64,000 bases of DNA, taken from Gordionus sp. m RMFG-2023. Taxonomy: Eukaryota > Nematomorpha > Gordioida > Chordodea > Parachordodidae. The notes under the pieces were generated by a model. It made no database searches. It was not told the DNA's origin and was given only the letters and a program-made list of their open reading frames with translations. Of the stretch, positions 49,649 through 62,319 are shown piece after piece; within the stretch, counting starts at the first letter, position 1, and each line of letters opens with the position of its first letter. Location of the stretch: contig NC_088776.1 of the NCBI RefSeq assembly GCF_954871325.1, positions 2,177,985 through 2,241,984 of the forward strand. The letters run 5' to 3'. The position numbers were made by a program, and so were the translations under genes.

Positions 49649-50375
49649 GTTGTCGTAATATCATATAGTGGTATTTGAGTCTTCGAGTGGAAAATATCAT
49701 ATAGTGGTATTTGAGTCTTGAAGTGAAGTGTACATCGTCTTCATCTACATCTACGGTAAAATATCATATAGTGGTATTTGAGTCTTCGAGTGGAAAATAT
49801 CATATAGTGGTATTTGAGTCTTGAAGTGAAGTGTACATCGTCTTCATCTACATCTACGGTAAAATATCATATAGTGGTATTTGAGTCTTCGAGTGGAAAA
49901 TATCATATAGTGGTATTTGAGTCTTGAAGTGAATTGTACATCGTCTTCATCTACATCTACGGTAAAATATCATATAGTGGTATTTGAGTCTTCGAGTGAA
50001 AAATATCATATAGTGGTATTTGAGTCTTGAAGTGAATTGTACATCGTCTTCATCTACATCTACGGTAAAATATCATATAGTGGTATTTGAGTCTTCGAGT
50101 GAAAAATATCATATAGTGGTATTTGAGTCTTGAAGTGAAGTGTACATCGTCTTCATCTACATCTACGGTAAAATATCATATAGTGGTATTTGAGTCTTCG
50201 AGTGGAAAATATCATATAGTGGTATTTGAGTCTTGAAGTGAATTGTACATCGTCTTCATCTACATCTACGGTAAAATATCATATAGTGGTATTTGAGTCT
50301 TCGAGTGAAAAATATCATATAGTGGTATTTGAGTCTTGAAGTGAAGTGTACATCGTCTTCATCATCGACATCAGC
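49649..50375. repeat. tandem array, unit 103-104 bp, about 7 copies
   Basis: Each unit consists of two near-copies of atatcatatagtggtatttg, one ending gagtcttcgagtg and the other gagtcttgaagtgaa. The second is followed by tgtacatcgtcttcatctac. Copies differ at a few sites only, so expansion or homogenisation is recent. It borders the 3' end (minus strand) of the second LTR element. Confidence 0.95.
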
Positions 50376-50467
50376 TGTCCATTTTTTTTTTCTCTGCTCT
50401 CTCAAAATAAAAAAAAAAAGTCTTATCGTACGGAAGTGCTGTCCGAATTTTACGAGTTGTAAATCTG

Positions 50468-53400
50468 TTACACAAAATTTGCCCAAAGATCTTTTAACGT
50501 CTTAATTACTACTTGCGTTGTTAACCCCTTTACTTCTTGATACTCTACCCATTTTGAGTAAGCGTCCACTACGAGGAGATATATTTTATTTTCGAAGTCG
50601 AAAAAGTCTAAGTGTACTCTTTCCCATGGTTGAGTAGTTCTAGACCAAATACTTTTCTTGTCCTTTCGAGGCATACTTGCCCATGAATTACACATTTCAC
50701 AACTTCTCACCATATTCTCGATTTCTTTATTCATGCCAGGCCACCATACGTATTCCCGCCCCCATTGTTTCATTCGTTCCATACCCTGATGTCCAGCATA
50801 GATCATTGCCTTTACTGCCTCCCGCAATCTGGACGGCACCACTCCCCGACTTCCTCGTACCACACACTCGTCCACTATCGTTAGCTCTTTCTCCACTTGC
50901 TTGAACTTTTTGTCCCCATCTCGCTATTGCTTCCGACCCAATATGCACGCTTTGATTCTCGTCAACTCGCGATCTTTTAAAGTAGCATTTTTGAGTTGTT
51001 CCCATGCAACTGGTCCTCCTTTAGATATTCCGACTATCGCTCTAATCAACCCGTGCTCATCCTCTTCATCCATATCTTTCGACCTACTCGTTTCGCAATC
51101 CTCTCCCGCTCCACATCTAGAAAGAATATCCGGTAAGTAATTTTCTCTTCCTCGTCGGTATTTCACTTGCACGTCGAAACTGCCTACCAGCAATAGCCAT
51201 CGCTGCAACCTAGGCGACAACATGAGCTCCTTGTTGTCCTTCCTGAAAAGATGAACCAAGGGCTTGTGATCCGTATATATGACAAATCGACGTCCGATCA
51301 AGTATTCCCGATTTAGTCAATCCAAATATAACCGCTAGCGCTTCTTGCTCGATCACTGAATATCTTGTCTCGGCCTCTCTAAAGATTCTTGAGAAAAATA
51401 AAATAGGTCTCTCTAATTCGTCTATACAATGTAATAGCGCTCCACCCACACCCCTATTCGAAGCATCAACGGCCAATATCACTGACACATCGTTATCAAA
51501 ACACACTATTACTGGTTCCCTTCCAATCCTCAATTTCAACTCCTCAAAAGCCTCCTCCTGTTCAATCTTCCATTCAAATCTTTCTCCTTTCTTTAACAAT
51601 TTATACAACGGCGCCGCTATCTGCGCGAAGCCTTCCACAAAACGGTGATAATAATTCACCATTCCCAAGAAAGCTTGTACTTCCACTTTATTATTAGGCT
51701 TCAACATGCTTGTTATATTTGCCATATTTTTGTCTAAAGGTCTGACCTCTTTCCCATTGATTTTATGCCCCAAATATACGATTTCTGATACTCCCAACAC
51801 ACTTTTTTCAACGCTTGCCCGCAATCCTTTATCCTTGATCCTTTTGAACACCTCCTCCAATCTTCGTTCGTGTTGCTCGGGAGTCTTTCCCATCACTAAT
51901 ACGTCATCCATGTAGTAAAATACTCCCTCTAGTCCTTGAAAAACTGCCGCCATCGTTCGTTGAAAAATTGGAGCCGACACGCTAAGTCCAAACGGCAATC
52001 TACAGAAGGCATACAATCCCTTCGGAGTCGTGATCGTTAATAGCTTTTGTACCTCGGGTTTCACCTTCAATTGTAAGTAAGCGTTCGAAAAGTCCACCTT
52101 TGAAAAATATATGCTACCCTTTAAATTAGCTAATATTTCTTCAATCCGAGGTAACGGATATTTTATCTCCACAACCCACGGGTTTAGCGTGACCCAAAAA
52201 TCAGCGCATAAACGAAGCTTTCCAATGGCCTTCTTCACGGGTACTAACGGTGTTGCCCATTCGCTATATTCCACTGGACAAACAATGCCCTTCTGCACCC
52301 ACTGCTCCAATTCCTTGTCTACTTCATTTCGCCATTTGAACGGTATCCGACGTAATGCACAAAACTTGGGCACATATCCCTCCTTTAATTTGATAACTTC
52401 ATAATCTCGGAGACAACCCAACTTCTCATCAAAAATCTCCTTGTAATTTTTCATCAAGTTTCTCACTCCCTCTTGTACTTTGATCATACCAAATTCTATC
52501 TCTCTATCCCGCAATTCCCTCTCTTCCCGTCGTCTCGTTTCCTTTCCATCCATTTCCATTTGTTGGCTATGTGTTCCCTTAGTATTTCCTTGTTCCAAAT
52601 CATCATCTTCTCTAGTCTCTTCTTCTGGCAACATTATTTTCCCATCTGCCAATCTCTCCAGCTCCGCTTCAAACTTTCCTTGATCATGAATTTCTTTCTG
52701 TTCTTCAGTATCATTTCTTTCTTCCTTTCTCCCAAAGTCGCGACAATTCCTAAAATTCTCCCCAATACCTCCCCTAAAATTCTCCCCAATACCTCCCCTA
52801 AAATTCTCCCCAATACCTCCCCTAAAATTCTCCCCAATACCTCCCCTAAAATTCCCCCCAATATCTCCCCTATAGTTCCCCCCAAAACCTTCCCTATAGT
52901 TCCCCCCCAATACCTCCCCTATAGTTCCCCCCAATACCTCCCCTATAGTTCCCCCCAAAACCTCCCCTACAGTCTCTAACAACCCTATTATCCTCTCTTC
53001 TCCTTTCCCCTTCCAAAAAGGTTTCAATTCCTGGCAATCTCTCTCCATACCACAAATTCATATCTCTATTTTCTTCATATCTTGCAACAGGTAAAAATAC
53101 ACCACACCATGCGAATACCCCCCAAAAACCACAATCTGGACCAATTCGGGTGATCCAATCCCATCCCACTACTGACTCTACTTTTCGATCTACTATCCAT
53201 AAGTCCAAAATCTCCACTCTATTCTCTAATACCACCTTTAACTCCACCCTTCCCATCACTGCGACTTCTGATCCATCCAACTGACGGATCTTGATGTCCT
53301 CCCGTTTAATTATCCCTTCCGACCAAATACTCTGATATTTCTCATATCCCATCACGGATATGGCTGCCCCGGTATCAAATAACATGGATACCATATTTCC

Positions 53401-53508
53401 ATTCAAATTTATCCAAACTCTAGGGCAAGGATCATGTATCCTTTCCTCTTGTATCATATATATGCCCTTTGATACCCAATCTTTCTCACTATAATCTAAT
53501 CTTTCCAT
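50468..53508 (-). pseudogene. pol region of element 2, fossil
   Basis: Protease core (MLFDTGAAISVM), a Gly-rich repetitive linker, reverse transcriptase (LCADFW, FSNAYLQL, RLPFGLSV, YYMDDVLVMG), RNase H (AVDASNRGVG, YTDHKPLVHLF) and the integrase zinc region (HQGMERM ... CEMCN) with VDAYSKW. Motifs and order identify Ty3-type pol and match element 1 part by part. The linker between protease and reverse transcriptase is unusually Gly/Asn/Ile-rich owing to a DNA tandem repeat. Confidence 0.88.
52741..52975 (-). repeat. 24-bp tandem repeat in the pol linker
   Basis: About ten units related to cctcccctaaaattctcccc or cctcccctatagttcccccc. On the minus strand they encode repeated GGIGENFR or GEVLGG units. 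The unit length is a multiple of three. Confidence 0.9.
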
Positions 53509-53562
53509 CTCTTTCGCCCAAAGCCCCCCGACCTTTGCGGCATGCTCTTTGCCATCATATAG

Positions 53563-54249
53563 TCACAAATACTCGCAATCTCTCGCCCCATGTCCTTCCT
53601 TCCGGCAACGGAAACAGATTCTATTCTGCTCTTTATTCACAGCCAAAAATGGTATTCCTACCTCTTTATTTTTTTCACTTATAATTCTAACATTTGGAGC
53701 ACTTTGCCCCATGTCCCTCTGCGGAAAACCGCCTCTAGTTTTGATATTACCCACATTGCATTCCTCCCTATTATGACCAAATCGACCACAACCTGCACAT
53801 CGTAGCTTATCACGTCTTCCTGAACAAAACGTGGCTGTATGTCCATATTTTCCACATTCAAAACATTTCGTTTCTTGGCAATATCTGACCATATGTCCCT
53901 GTCTTCCGCAATTATAACAATTCATTCTCCCCCTTACTCTTGAATCAAAGTTGGGTCTCATTTCTCCTCTCCTTCCCTGTGAACTTTCTCTAGGTCCCCT
54001 ATATGTCCCCAATCTCTGATTAGTATATGAATCTCTCTTTTCAGGCCTATAGGTTAATTTATCTAATTCGCTATCCGTCCATCCATTAATTAACTCCTGC
54101 ACTGGGAACCATGTTACCTTTCCCATAACATCCTCTTCCCCATTATGTCCTTCTATAGTCAATGTCTGCCCCTTTATTTTCACACTTCGACTTCTTCTCA
54201 ATTTTCTTCCCCATATTAAGCTACACATCCATATTACTAATATAACCAA
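53563..54249 (-). CDS. gag-position protein of element 2: hydrophobic start plus four zinc knuckles
   Basis: 228 residues. It starts with a short hydrophobic segment (MVILVIWMCSLIWG) and a basic patch (RKLRRSRSVK). A polar middle region follows, then CCHC knuckles: CYNCGRQGHMVRYC, CFECGKYGHTATFC, CAGCGRFGHNREEC and, near the end, CFRCRKEGHGARDC. As in element 1 there is no recognisable capsid domain. Part of an LTR element fossil. Confidence 0.75.
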   Translation of the reverse strand: MVILVIWMCSLIWGRKLRRSRSVKIKGQTLTIEGHNGEEDVMGKVTWFPVQELINGWTDSELDKLTYRPEKRDSYTNQRLGTYRGPRESSQGRRGEMRPNFDSRVRGRMNCYNCGRQGHMVRYCQETKCFECGKYGHTATFCSGRRDKLRCAGCGRFGHNREECNVGNIKTRGGFPQRDMGQSAPNVRIISEKNKEVGIPFLAVNKEQNRICFRCRKEGHGARDCEYL

Positions 54250-54407
54250 TGCCCCAAAAATATTGGGTTAATTATCATTATCGATTTTTTTTTTTAAATT
54301 AAATTTGATTTAATCTCGGAACTGCGGAGGTATTATCATCTTGGGTTAATTATCATTATTAGTATTATTATTTTCTATGTGCTTTAACTCGAGAATTGTT
54401 AAGATAT

Positions 54408-54821
54408 CTATCCCTCTCTCCTCGCCGCATCATGGCTAGTCAATCTTTCAGACTCTACTCTCTTCCGTATCTGTTCTACGTGTCTAACTCCTTCCTTTCC
54501 GTCCACGAATTTTACTCTCACCATTTTATGCCCCATGTTCTGTATAATTATTCCTGACTCCCATTTTCGGGTACCTCCAAAAATTCTCGCCCATACGGTC
54601 TGACCATTCACAAATTCACACTGATTATCCATTGAATTTTCCTCCTGCGCCGGTTTGGGTCTTAAGAAATCCAACTGAATACGAGTTCTACGGCCCAAAA
54701 ACTTTTCTGCTGGGGACAATTCCTCTCCCTTTCGACTATTGTTATAATACGCAATCGCTATCCAAATCTCTCCACCCCCATATTTCGACTTCCTCAACCA
54801 ACTCTTTACCACCGCCACCAT
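54408..54821 (-). pseudogene. integrase C-terminal region, displaced upstream of gag
   Basis: MVAVVKSWLRKSKYGGGE and the following residues to about position 137 match the C-terminal part of element 1 integrase (MVALVKSWLKKEKYGEGQ). They include the SPAEKFLGRRTR motif and a tail with QTVWARIFGG. It lies only about 160 bp upstream of the gag-position frame on the same strand, which is not a normal Ty3 layout. Confidence 0.85.
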
Positions 54822-54832
54822 CCTGGTGCTAA

Positions 54833-55300
54833 TAATGTTGGAGGTTAAGGGGCTAATATATATATATATAAAAAAAACTTTAATTGTTGTTTTTTTTGCA
54901 AAGTCTGCGCTGATTCTTTTTATTTTATATTTAAATTTGTTCTTTGGTAGGGGAGAATGGAGTAATCTGGGAAAATTTTATATGCTGTTATATAAAATTT
55001 AACAAATTAATATATTCTTGGTATCGCGTAATTACAAAGAAACCATTAGAGAAAACAATTATAGAGAAACTTTTACAGAGAAAGCAATTATAGAGAATGT
55101 CGTTTATAGAGATTTATTTTACAGAGAATGATTTTATAGATAATTTTTTATAAAGAATTTTATTTAAGGAATGATTATTTTATTAAAAATGTTAATCTAT
55201 TTTGTATAAATTTGTGTAATTATTACATAGGTAGGGTGCGCCTGCGCATACATAGGGGAAAAAAAAATACACTAACAACACTATGCACAAATAAATTAAT
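54833..55300. repeat. agagaa motif array with flanks, related to the 6.1-kb array
   Basis: At 55,035-55,165 tagagaa, cagagaa or agagaaa recurs about ten times at spacing comparable to the cgcgaa array. Adjoining sequence (aaatctattttgtataaattt, catacatagggg) matches 5,760-5,830, although array and flank are in the opposite order. No gene. Confidence 0.6.
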
Positions 55301-55582
55301 TATTGGCTTAAAAGTAGGCTTGAGTCAACTCTTGAGTCTGAGTCAAATTTTCGATTCAAAATTTGACTGAGTTTAGGGATAAGCCGGCATGGCAGCCAAG
55401 AATCCGGCTTGGCTCAGCCGTTTAACAACACTAGTAAGCCAAGAAGCGGGTTTGGATCAGCCGTTTAACAACACTAATCACAAATAAATAAATTTCGGCT
55501 TGAGCCTACGACTTCTACGGCTTGAACTAACGGCTTGAGCCAACTCCTGAGCCGGCTTGAGTCAGTTTTTTAACAACACTAG
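55301..55582. repeat. pile of hAT-like terminal fragments
   Basis: Three successive stretches end in ccgtttaacaacacta or tttttaacaacacta (near 55,430, 55,475 and 55,581). They are preceded by ggcttgagtc and gagccggcttgag motifs like those in the first intron of the hAT copies. They look like nested or adjacent MITE remnants. Confidence 0.6.
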
Positions 55583-55584
55583 TG

Positions 55585-56440
55585 CTGTGTAACCTCTTTC
55601 GATTAGAATAGATAGGATTTTAGAAGGGTTATTCCATGGATTAATACAAGGTAATTCTAGTATATCAATTAATCAAAATTTTTGTAGTTTTTTGTAGGAA
55701 ATATTTCAATAATTTTATACTTTCCTGATGGAACTATTGTTACCCAGTATAAAAACGAAAAAAATAACTTTATAAACCATCTACAACCAATGAGTATGGT
55801 TTTGGGATCAAGGTAGTATGGCATATTTTTTTCCCAACTGCAGATTGCAGAACTCATTGCAATAGTTAAAGGGGAATTACTAAAAGGTAGAACAAACGGC
55901 AACATCCATATGAAATTAAAACACATACGGATGTTATATAATAATTCGAGAATTAAAATCCTGATTCATGGAAGAAATCAAACTAAAAAAGTAATTGGCG
56001 TGATAAATGCTCAATCTGACATAACACTCAAAAGGAAATATCGTGACACCTTATAATCTATTAATGATTTTAGGGATGGATCTTTGACTTAAGGAAGTGT
56101 TCACCCATTGTAACGCTTGTTAAAAGTTTACTTATAAATGATGACCATTTAATATTATTGAAATTTAAAAATGTAATTATAATAAGTTATATGTAATATA
56201 ATTATAGTTAAAGGATTTAAACTATTTATTATGAGATAAAATAGAAAATACAATTTATTAATATATATATTCCTTTATTATTGAATATATATCTAAATAA
56301 TTTAATTTTTAATAAGTTATTCATATCTGAATAAATAAATATCACTTCAATTAATAGAGTATTTATCGTAAGATATTTTACCTAAGCATTTGCAATTTAA
56401 TCAAACACCTTTTTAAATAATAATATTAATAAAACACTAC
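55585..56440 (+). repeat. repeat M (copy 4)
   Basis: Plus-strand orientation. About 55,690-55,960 reads GNISIILYFPDGTIVTQYKN, then NNFINHLQPMSMVLGSR, a stop, then YGIFFSQLQIAELIAIVKGE and on to KLKHIRMLYNN. Apart from the single stop this is one frame and looks like real protein. Domain not recognised. Confidence 0.6.
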
Positions 56441-57658
56441 CTTGCGGATTTAATGTTAATAAAATTTAGAATGTAATTATAATTATTTTTAAAATTATAT
56501 TAAGGTGTCGTTATCACAACCTCCCCACATTGTTCGTCCTTTTGTCCCCCTCCTTTGTCCGATATTGTCCTTTAATTTGTTTTACGCGAAATTGTAAATT
56601 ATAAAAAAAAACCTTGTTATTATATTTTTTTCACTTGAAACTCGTCCCTACATTATTTATCAATTTTCATTCTCCATTCTGGATTTGGCTGTCATTTTGG
56701 TCATCGTACAAAACTTGTTTTTGTATGTTGAAAAATCGAGAATTTATTGAATCTCAAATTTTTTTAGCTGTAATCCAAAAAAACAAACCAACAATTATGT
56801 AAAATTAAATTCGACGAAAATTAAAAACAAAATATAAAACATGATTACTTTAATGATCCCGTAATAGAGATTAATACTCTTCTAAAATACCAAAAAAAAT
56901 CTGCCATACTTAAAACCGGCTAGGACCAGTTTCGAGTGAATAAAATATGAAATAATGTCATATAAAACAGAAGTAAGGAATGATGATAGACAAAGAGGAC
57001 AAAATGACAAACAATGTAGGGAGACCCAGTTTCAAGTGAAAAAAATATAAGGTTTTTATAATTTACAAATTCGCGTTAAACAAAGTTTAGGTCAATGATG
57101 GACAAAGGGGACAAAATGACAAACAATGTGGTGAGGCTGGGATAGAGGGACTTATCATACATAAGATTTTTTTAAGTGAAGAAAATTTCGTAACAAGACA
57201 ATGTCGATTAAATATAAAAATGAAGTATTTTAAACTATATTTATTATGAGATAAAAAGGAAATACCATTGTTTTATGTATAAATTGTAATGACTTATGAA
57301 TTGTTATACCACAATTAAAAATTAATATAATTAACTTCAATATTTCAATATTTATTTATTAAGTTATCAAAAATATACTATATATATAAAAAAAAACTTT
57401 TTCTTTATAATAGACACAAAATTTTATACAATCTATAATCATAATAGAAATCTATTTTTTAAAAACTAACTTTATTACATTCAATTATTAAAATTAACAT
57501 GTTAACTGCGCCCTTTACAATTATATATTTTTATTTATTGTTCAAATTTTGTGGCCACGTATAACAAAAACTATTAATGTATATTCATTTATTATTGATT
57601 ATATCTAATAATTTAATTTTTAAAGGTTATTTATATCATAAGAAAACGAATCTCACAT

Positions 57659-58625
57659 CAGTGGCGTCGCTAGGGGGGGAAGGGGCGCAAGATTCCTGAA
57701 AAATTTGAATAGCCCCCTGAAGCAAAAATTTTTTTTTAATGACTTTTTAATATCTCCTTGAGCTAAAAATAAATTTTTTTAATTGCCCTCTGAATAATTG
57801 CTTTTATATCTCTATTGAGTAATATATAGATTTAATTTTATTAAAAAAATTAATAAGACTATCTTAATTTTTATTAACTGAATAATATTTTAATCACTAG
57901 ATTAGATTATTACATATAAATTATACTGTGTCAGCTTGCAATCAAATTCTGTGTTAAAAATATAACAATATCACTCACTAAATATTAATTTAGCTTTAAC
58001 AGTTGAAGCTTAATTGACTTTTATTATTTAAATTATTATATAACCCTAATAAATATAATCATTTATTAATTGAAAATTAATAATTTAATATTTTAGCCGA
58101 GTTCAAAATCACTAATCAACTATATTATTGATTTTTAAATTTAATTATCATGTCTCTTCCTAAAATTATCAAGGTCCAAATCCAAATAATTATAAGAGAT
58201 TTATTTATATAAAGTAAGTAGCCATATAGTTTATAATCCTCTATTATATATAATTTTTTATAAATATTAGGTAAAATGCCACTTTTACAGACGTATCTGA
58301 CAGTTATATAATATATTACAGTTAATATTAATTTTACTAATAAATGCTTTGATAATAAATAAAAGTAACAATTTGCTTACAAATATTTAATCTATTTATT
58401 TAAAATATAATTAAAGTTAAACGTATTATTATTTATCTCACAACAGATGTAATAAATTAGATATATTTTCTTCTATTTTTTACGTGTTTTTAGGAAAGCT
58501 ATATTTTTCTTCTTCGAAAAATAGATTTGAGTTAAATCTTAATACAAATATTATTTTTATATTGACTATTTTTAAGATAAAAATACCAACTAGAGATGGT
58601 GCGACAATAATATATAAAATCTTAA
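57659..58625. mobile_element. half of the non-autonomous hAT element
   Basis: Starts CAGTGGCGTCGCTAGGGGGG, preceded by tctcacat, the reverse complement of the ATGTGAGA target duplication seen at 12,977 and 14,970. The other terminus is missing with the adjoining deletion. Confidence 0.85.
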
Positions 58626-59462
58626 AGACATGAGCCATAAGGAACGATAAATTTTTAAGTGCCTCGTTTTCCATTTATGACATTCAAAAGAAATAGATAG
58701 CAAATAATAATAATATTATATAATATTCGATCATTATCTGGCAGTTATGAGCAGCAAAATCTTATAGGTTTGCGTAAGGTAATATCGGTTATAATCTTAA
58801 CCCGAATCGGGCTATTTTTCACAAGACTAATTGACACAGCCCTAATTTTTTAGGATATATAAGTAAGTTATTATTTATATTACATTTTTTATTATATAAT
58901 ATTACAAAAGCGAAGAATTAAAAAAATCAAATAATGAAAAAGCAATATTTGCGTTTTTTTTTTAAAAATGGTTGCAAACGCCAAACGGTAAATTTTTACC
59001 AATTTACACGGGGCCGCCATTTTAAAAATTTACGCTTGCAAACGCATGCGCACTATAAATAAACAACGATGATAATAAAGTAAAATTAAGAGCCCCAATT
59101 ATATCTTTAAGACACTTAAAGATGGACCTTCGTCCCGCGAAAAAAAAATTAATTCCTTTTAAATTTTAAAAAATATTTTACGCGGGAACTCTGCTATAAT
59201 TTTCATTTGCCGGATATTTGAATCTATGTGATTGGCAGATGTATATTTTTTTATTTCGAAAATTTCGGTTCCTTAATAACAAATAAAATTCCATATGTGG
59301 CAAAATAAATTTCTCAAAATTTGAAATCTTTATTTATTAGATAATCAAATTAATGACATAGAGCTATATTGAAAATTATTTCCAACAGCAACAACGGTAG
59401 TCATTTTCTATTGATAAATTTTAGCGATGCCATCTTTTCTACTAAATTTACTTATTCATTAT

Positions 59463-59638
59463 TAGTGTTGTTAAAGGGATCGTTTTGAGTCTATTTTTCA
59501 AAACGGCTAACTCGCCAGAAAAATATTGCCTAAACCTCTGTTCCTTCTATGAGCAAAATCTACAGGGTTGCCTAATATTTTTCTGATAAAATATTGAGTT
59601 AGCCCTTTTTAAAAATCGGCCTAAAACGAGCCGTTACA
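59463..59638. mobile_element. hAT-type MITE, family K (copy 8)
   Basis: tagtgttgttaaagggatcg to ctaaaacgagccgtta, mirror of 11,648-11,824. Confidence 0.75.
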
Positions 59639-59761
59639 TTATTCATCACGTAATCTATTTATCAATTTTCATACAACCTGTCATAATTTTATCCAATTAA
59701 TAAGTATTCTTTATTTTATGACCAAAATACATAGGTCCACACAGAGAAGAAAAAAAGTTAT

Positions 59762-60850
59762 GTCAATTTGCGCTGTGTAACCTCTTTCGATTAGAATCAC
59801 TTAATATGTTAGGATTTTAGAAGGGTTATTCCTTGGATACAAGCTAATTCTAGTATATCAATTAATCAAAATTTTTGTAGTTCTTTGTAGGAAATATTTC
59901 AATAATTTTATACTTTCCTGATGGAGCTGTTGTTTCCCAGTATAAAAACGAAAATAAATTAACTTTATAAATCTCTCTACAACCAATGAGAATGGTTTTT
60001 GGGATCAAGGTAGAATGGCATATTTTTTTTTTCAACTCCAGATTGCAAAAACTCCATGCGATAGTTAAAGGGGAAATGCTAAAAGGTTATCAGCTAGAAA
60101 AAACGGCAACGTCCATATGAAATTAAAACACATATCGAGAATTAATATCCTGATTATATATTCGTCAGATAACGTTGAAAATATTCAAACACTCGAAAAG
60201 TGATTGGCGTGATAAATAAGGATGCCCTATCTGATATAACACTCGAAAAGAAATATTGTGACACATGTTTTTTAGGGATGGATCTTTGACTTAAGGAAGT
60301 GTTCACCCATCGTAACGCTTGTTAAAAGTTTAGATAAAAAAGAAAATACATTTTATCAATGTATATGTCGTATGGGGTTTCGGAATCTCTCAATATTAAA
60401 TCATTTACTAAGGGCGATTTTTGGATTTTAAAATTCTGACTTTACAGGAATTGTGTTCCAGCAAGTGTAGAGTATTTACCCTATATTTTTCAGCCAATTT
60501 CAGCGATCGACATTTTTGTATTTTTTAATTTACATGAAAAATCCATATAAAAATTAATATAAATTAGAAGTAGTTCTAAAGTTCGTGGCAAAATTGTTTG
60601 AAATTTACATACCCATGCTAAAATACATTTCCGGTTAAGTCAAACTTTAAAATTTTTTAAATTGCTCTCGGTAACGGATTTAAAATCAAGATCCCATATA
60701 TTCATTAATTATTGAATATAAATCTAATAATTTAATTTTTTATAAGTTATTCATATTTTAAAAATTAATCTCACTTCAATTAATGGAGTATTTATCAAAA
60801 AAAAATTTAACTAAGCATATGCAGTTTAGTCAAACAAACCTTTTTAAGTA
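59762..60850 (+). repeat. repeat M (copy 5)
   Basis: The longest inverted copy. The protein-like stretch reads ILYFPDGAVVSQYKNE on the plus strand near 59,895-59,950 and is then interrupted. The downstream part matches 10,350-11,000. Confidence 0.6.
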
Positions 60851-61470
60851 TTGGTATACGATTTTAAAATACATATTTAAAAAAAAAACGATAAATAATT
60901 TTGAAATTTTTATTTTTTGACATACAATAACAATACGCCAACTTGCGGATTTAATATTAACGAAATTTATAATTGTAATTATGTTGATTGATCATATATT
61001 TAAATAAATTTAAATTATTAATCTTAAATTTAAATAGTTAATCTTATATTATTAATTGATATGTTTGATATAATTTAACTATTTCAATTACCATAGTCGA
61101 CTTTGGTTATTTTTAATTTACTTATTATTCACTAAACGTGATTGTAAACATTTGTTATATTATATATTTTTCAATTAACTTTTATATATATATACTGATA
61201 TATTTTTAATTCTTTTAGACATAGAATAATAATAAAATATTTTAAAAAATAATTAATTTGAATAGCTTACTTCAAATTACAATTTTTTTTAAAAAATTTA
61301 ATTAATATTTCTATTTTTAGATGAGTTGCTGCTGCTACTTACTACTTTGGCGATGTTCGCTTGATGCCTTTTTAGTTTTTATGGATATTACTCCATTAGA
61401 AATTTTTTCATTTCCTTGGTATTTGATCTCCAAATTATCCTTATATTATTCTCATAATGAGAATAATAAT

Positions 61471-62319
61471 GGACCTTAATTTTTCATTATAATTATTGTG
61501 ATGAGTGGATTTCCTTAAATTCACCTTATATAATTAATAATTGACAATTTTTCTAATCTCAATTTTATATAACTCAATGATTTCAATAACTTTCCCTTAA
61601 TTTCAATTTTTTCTTAATTTTACTTTCAATTTTCTTAATTTCACTTTTATATAATTAAAATTGCAACAATCTTTCCTAACTGCATTTTTATATTCAATGA
61701 TTTCAACAACTTTTCCTCAATCTAAATTCTATATAATTAATAAATTAACAATTTTTGTTTTACGTTATCTTTTTCATTTATTAGTCGTGCATTATAGTAA
61801 TAATTTATTACTAACATGTGCTCTCGAAAACTCATCGAGAAAGTTACAATTCCTTCAGTTAAATATAAATAATATTTTAAAAATAGATGCTATAACTTTG
61901 GAAAATGAAACATGAAATAAATAAATCACGAAATGAGCATTAATAAGTCAAGAAAAGAGTAAAATTCAAGGAAATCTTTTTTTAGAATCAAGAGCATTAA
62001 TAAGTCAAGAAAAGAGTAAAATTCAAGGAAATCTTTTTTTAGAATCAAATTCAAGGAAATTTGCTTTCTTTAAAAAATATAACTTGACTAATACTCATAC
62101 CTCCCTTAGAGAATATAAATTATTAAGACATGATAATAAAAGGAGGAAAAGGAAAGCATTATTAAAAAATTTTAACACTCAGGTCGCGCAAAAATTAATC
62201 AAACTTTTCATTGAATAAAAATTCTTTTAACTCCTTTTTAATTTTTCTTCAATATAACACTTATTTCGTTTTGATTTTATAATAATCGTATGTATTTTAA
62301 ATGAAATGGTAGAATTTTA
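61471..62319. other. no gene; AT-rich with a 57-bp tandem duplication
   Basis: Two exact or near-exact copies of a 57-bp unit (agcattaataagtcaagaaa...) lie at 61,936-61,992 and 61,993-62,049. The rest is repetitive aatttcaatttt-type sequence. An 84-codon frame at 61.66 kb has no recognisable features. Confidence 0.6.

Larger units (their letters stand above)
50468..54832 (-). mobile_element. Ty3/gypsy-like element 2, permuted fossil
   Basis: Reading on the minus strand, the parts occur in the order integrase C-terminal region (about 54.8-54.4 kb), gag-position zinc-knuckle protein (about 54.25-53.56 kb), protease (about 53.4 kb), reverse transcriptase and RNase H (about 52.5-51.2 kb), integrase N-terminal region (about 50.9-50.5 kb). 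LTRs, primer site and target duplication were not found. It is broken, with a handful of breaks in addition to the rearranged order. The DNA is clearly more GC-rich than element 1, although the proteins are close relatives. Confidence 0.85.
55945..61470 (-). repeat. right arm of the long inverted repeat
   Basis: Reverse complement of 9,987-16,725. It includes repeat D (about 56,437-57,240), the hAT half-element (57,659-58,625), the block 58,620-59,460, a family K MITE, repeat M and repeat B. At about 58,625 it jumps across DNA equivalent to 12,643-13,984, a deletion in this arm. Confidence 0.85.

Noticed and set aside
49649-50375. CRISPR-like regular repeats
   Set aside because: There are no unique spacers. 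The whole 103-104-bp unit is repeated, no cas genes are present, and the context is eukaryotic.
54837-54850. tgttggaggttaag as an LTR start for element 2
   Set aside because: It resembles the LTR start of element 1 but lies on the strand opposite to the element 2 genes, and no partner copy was found.
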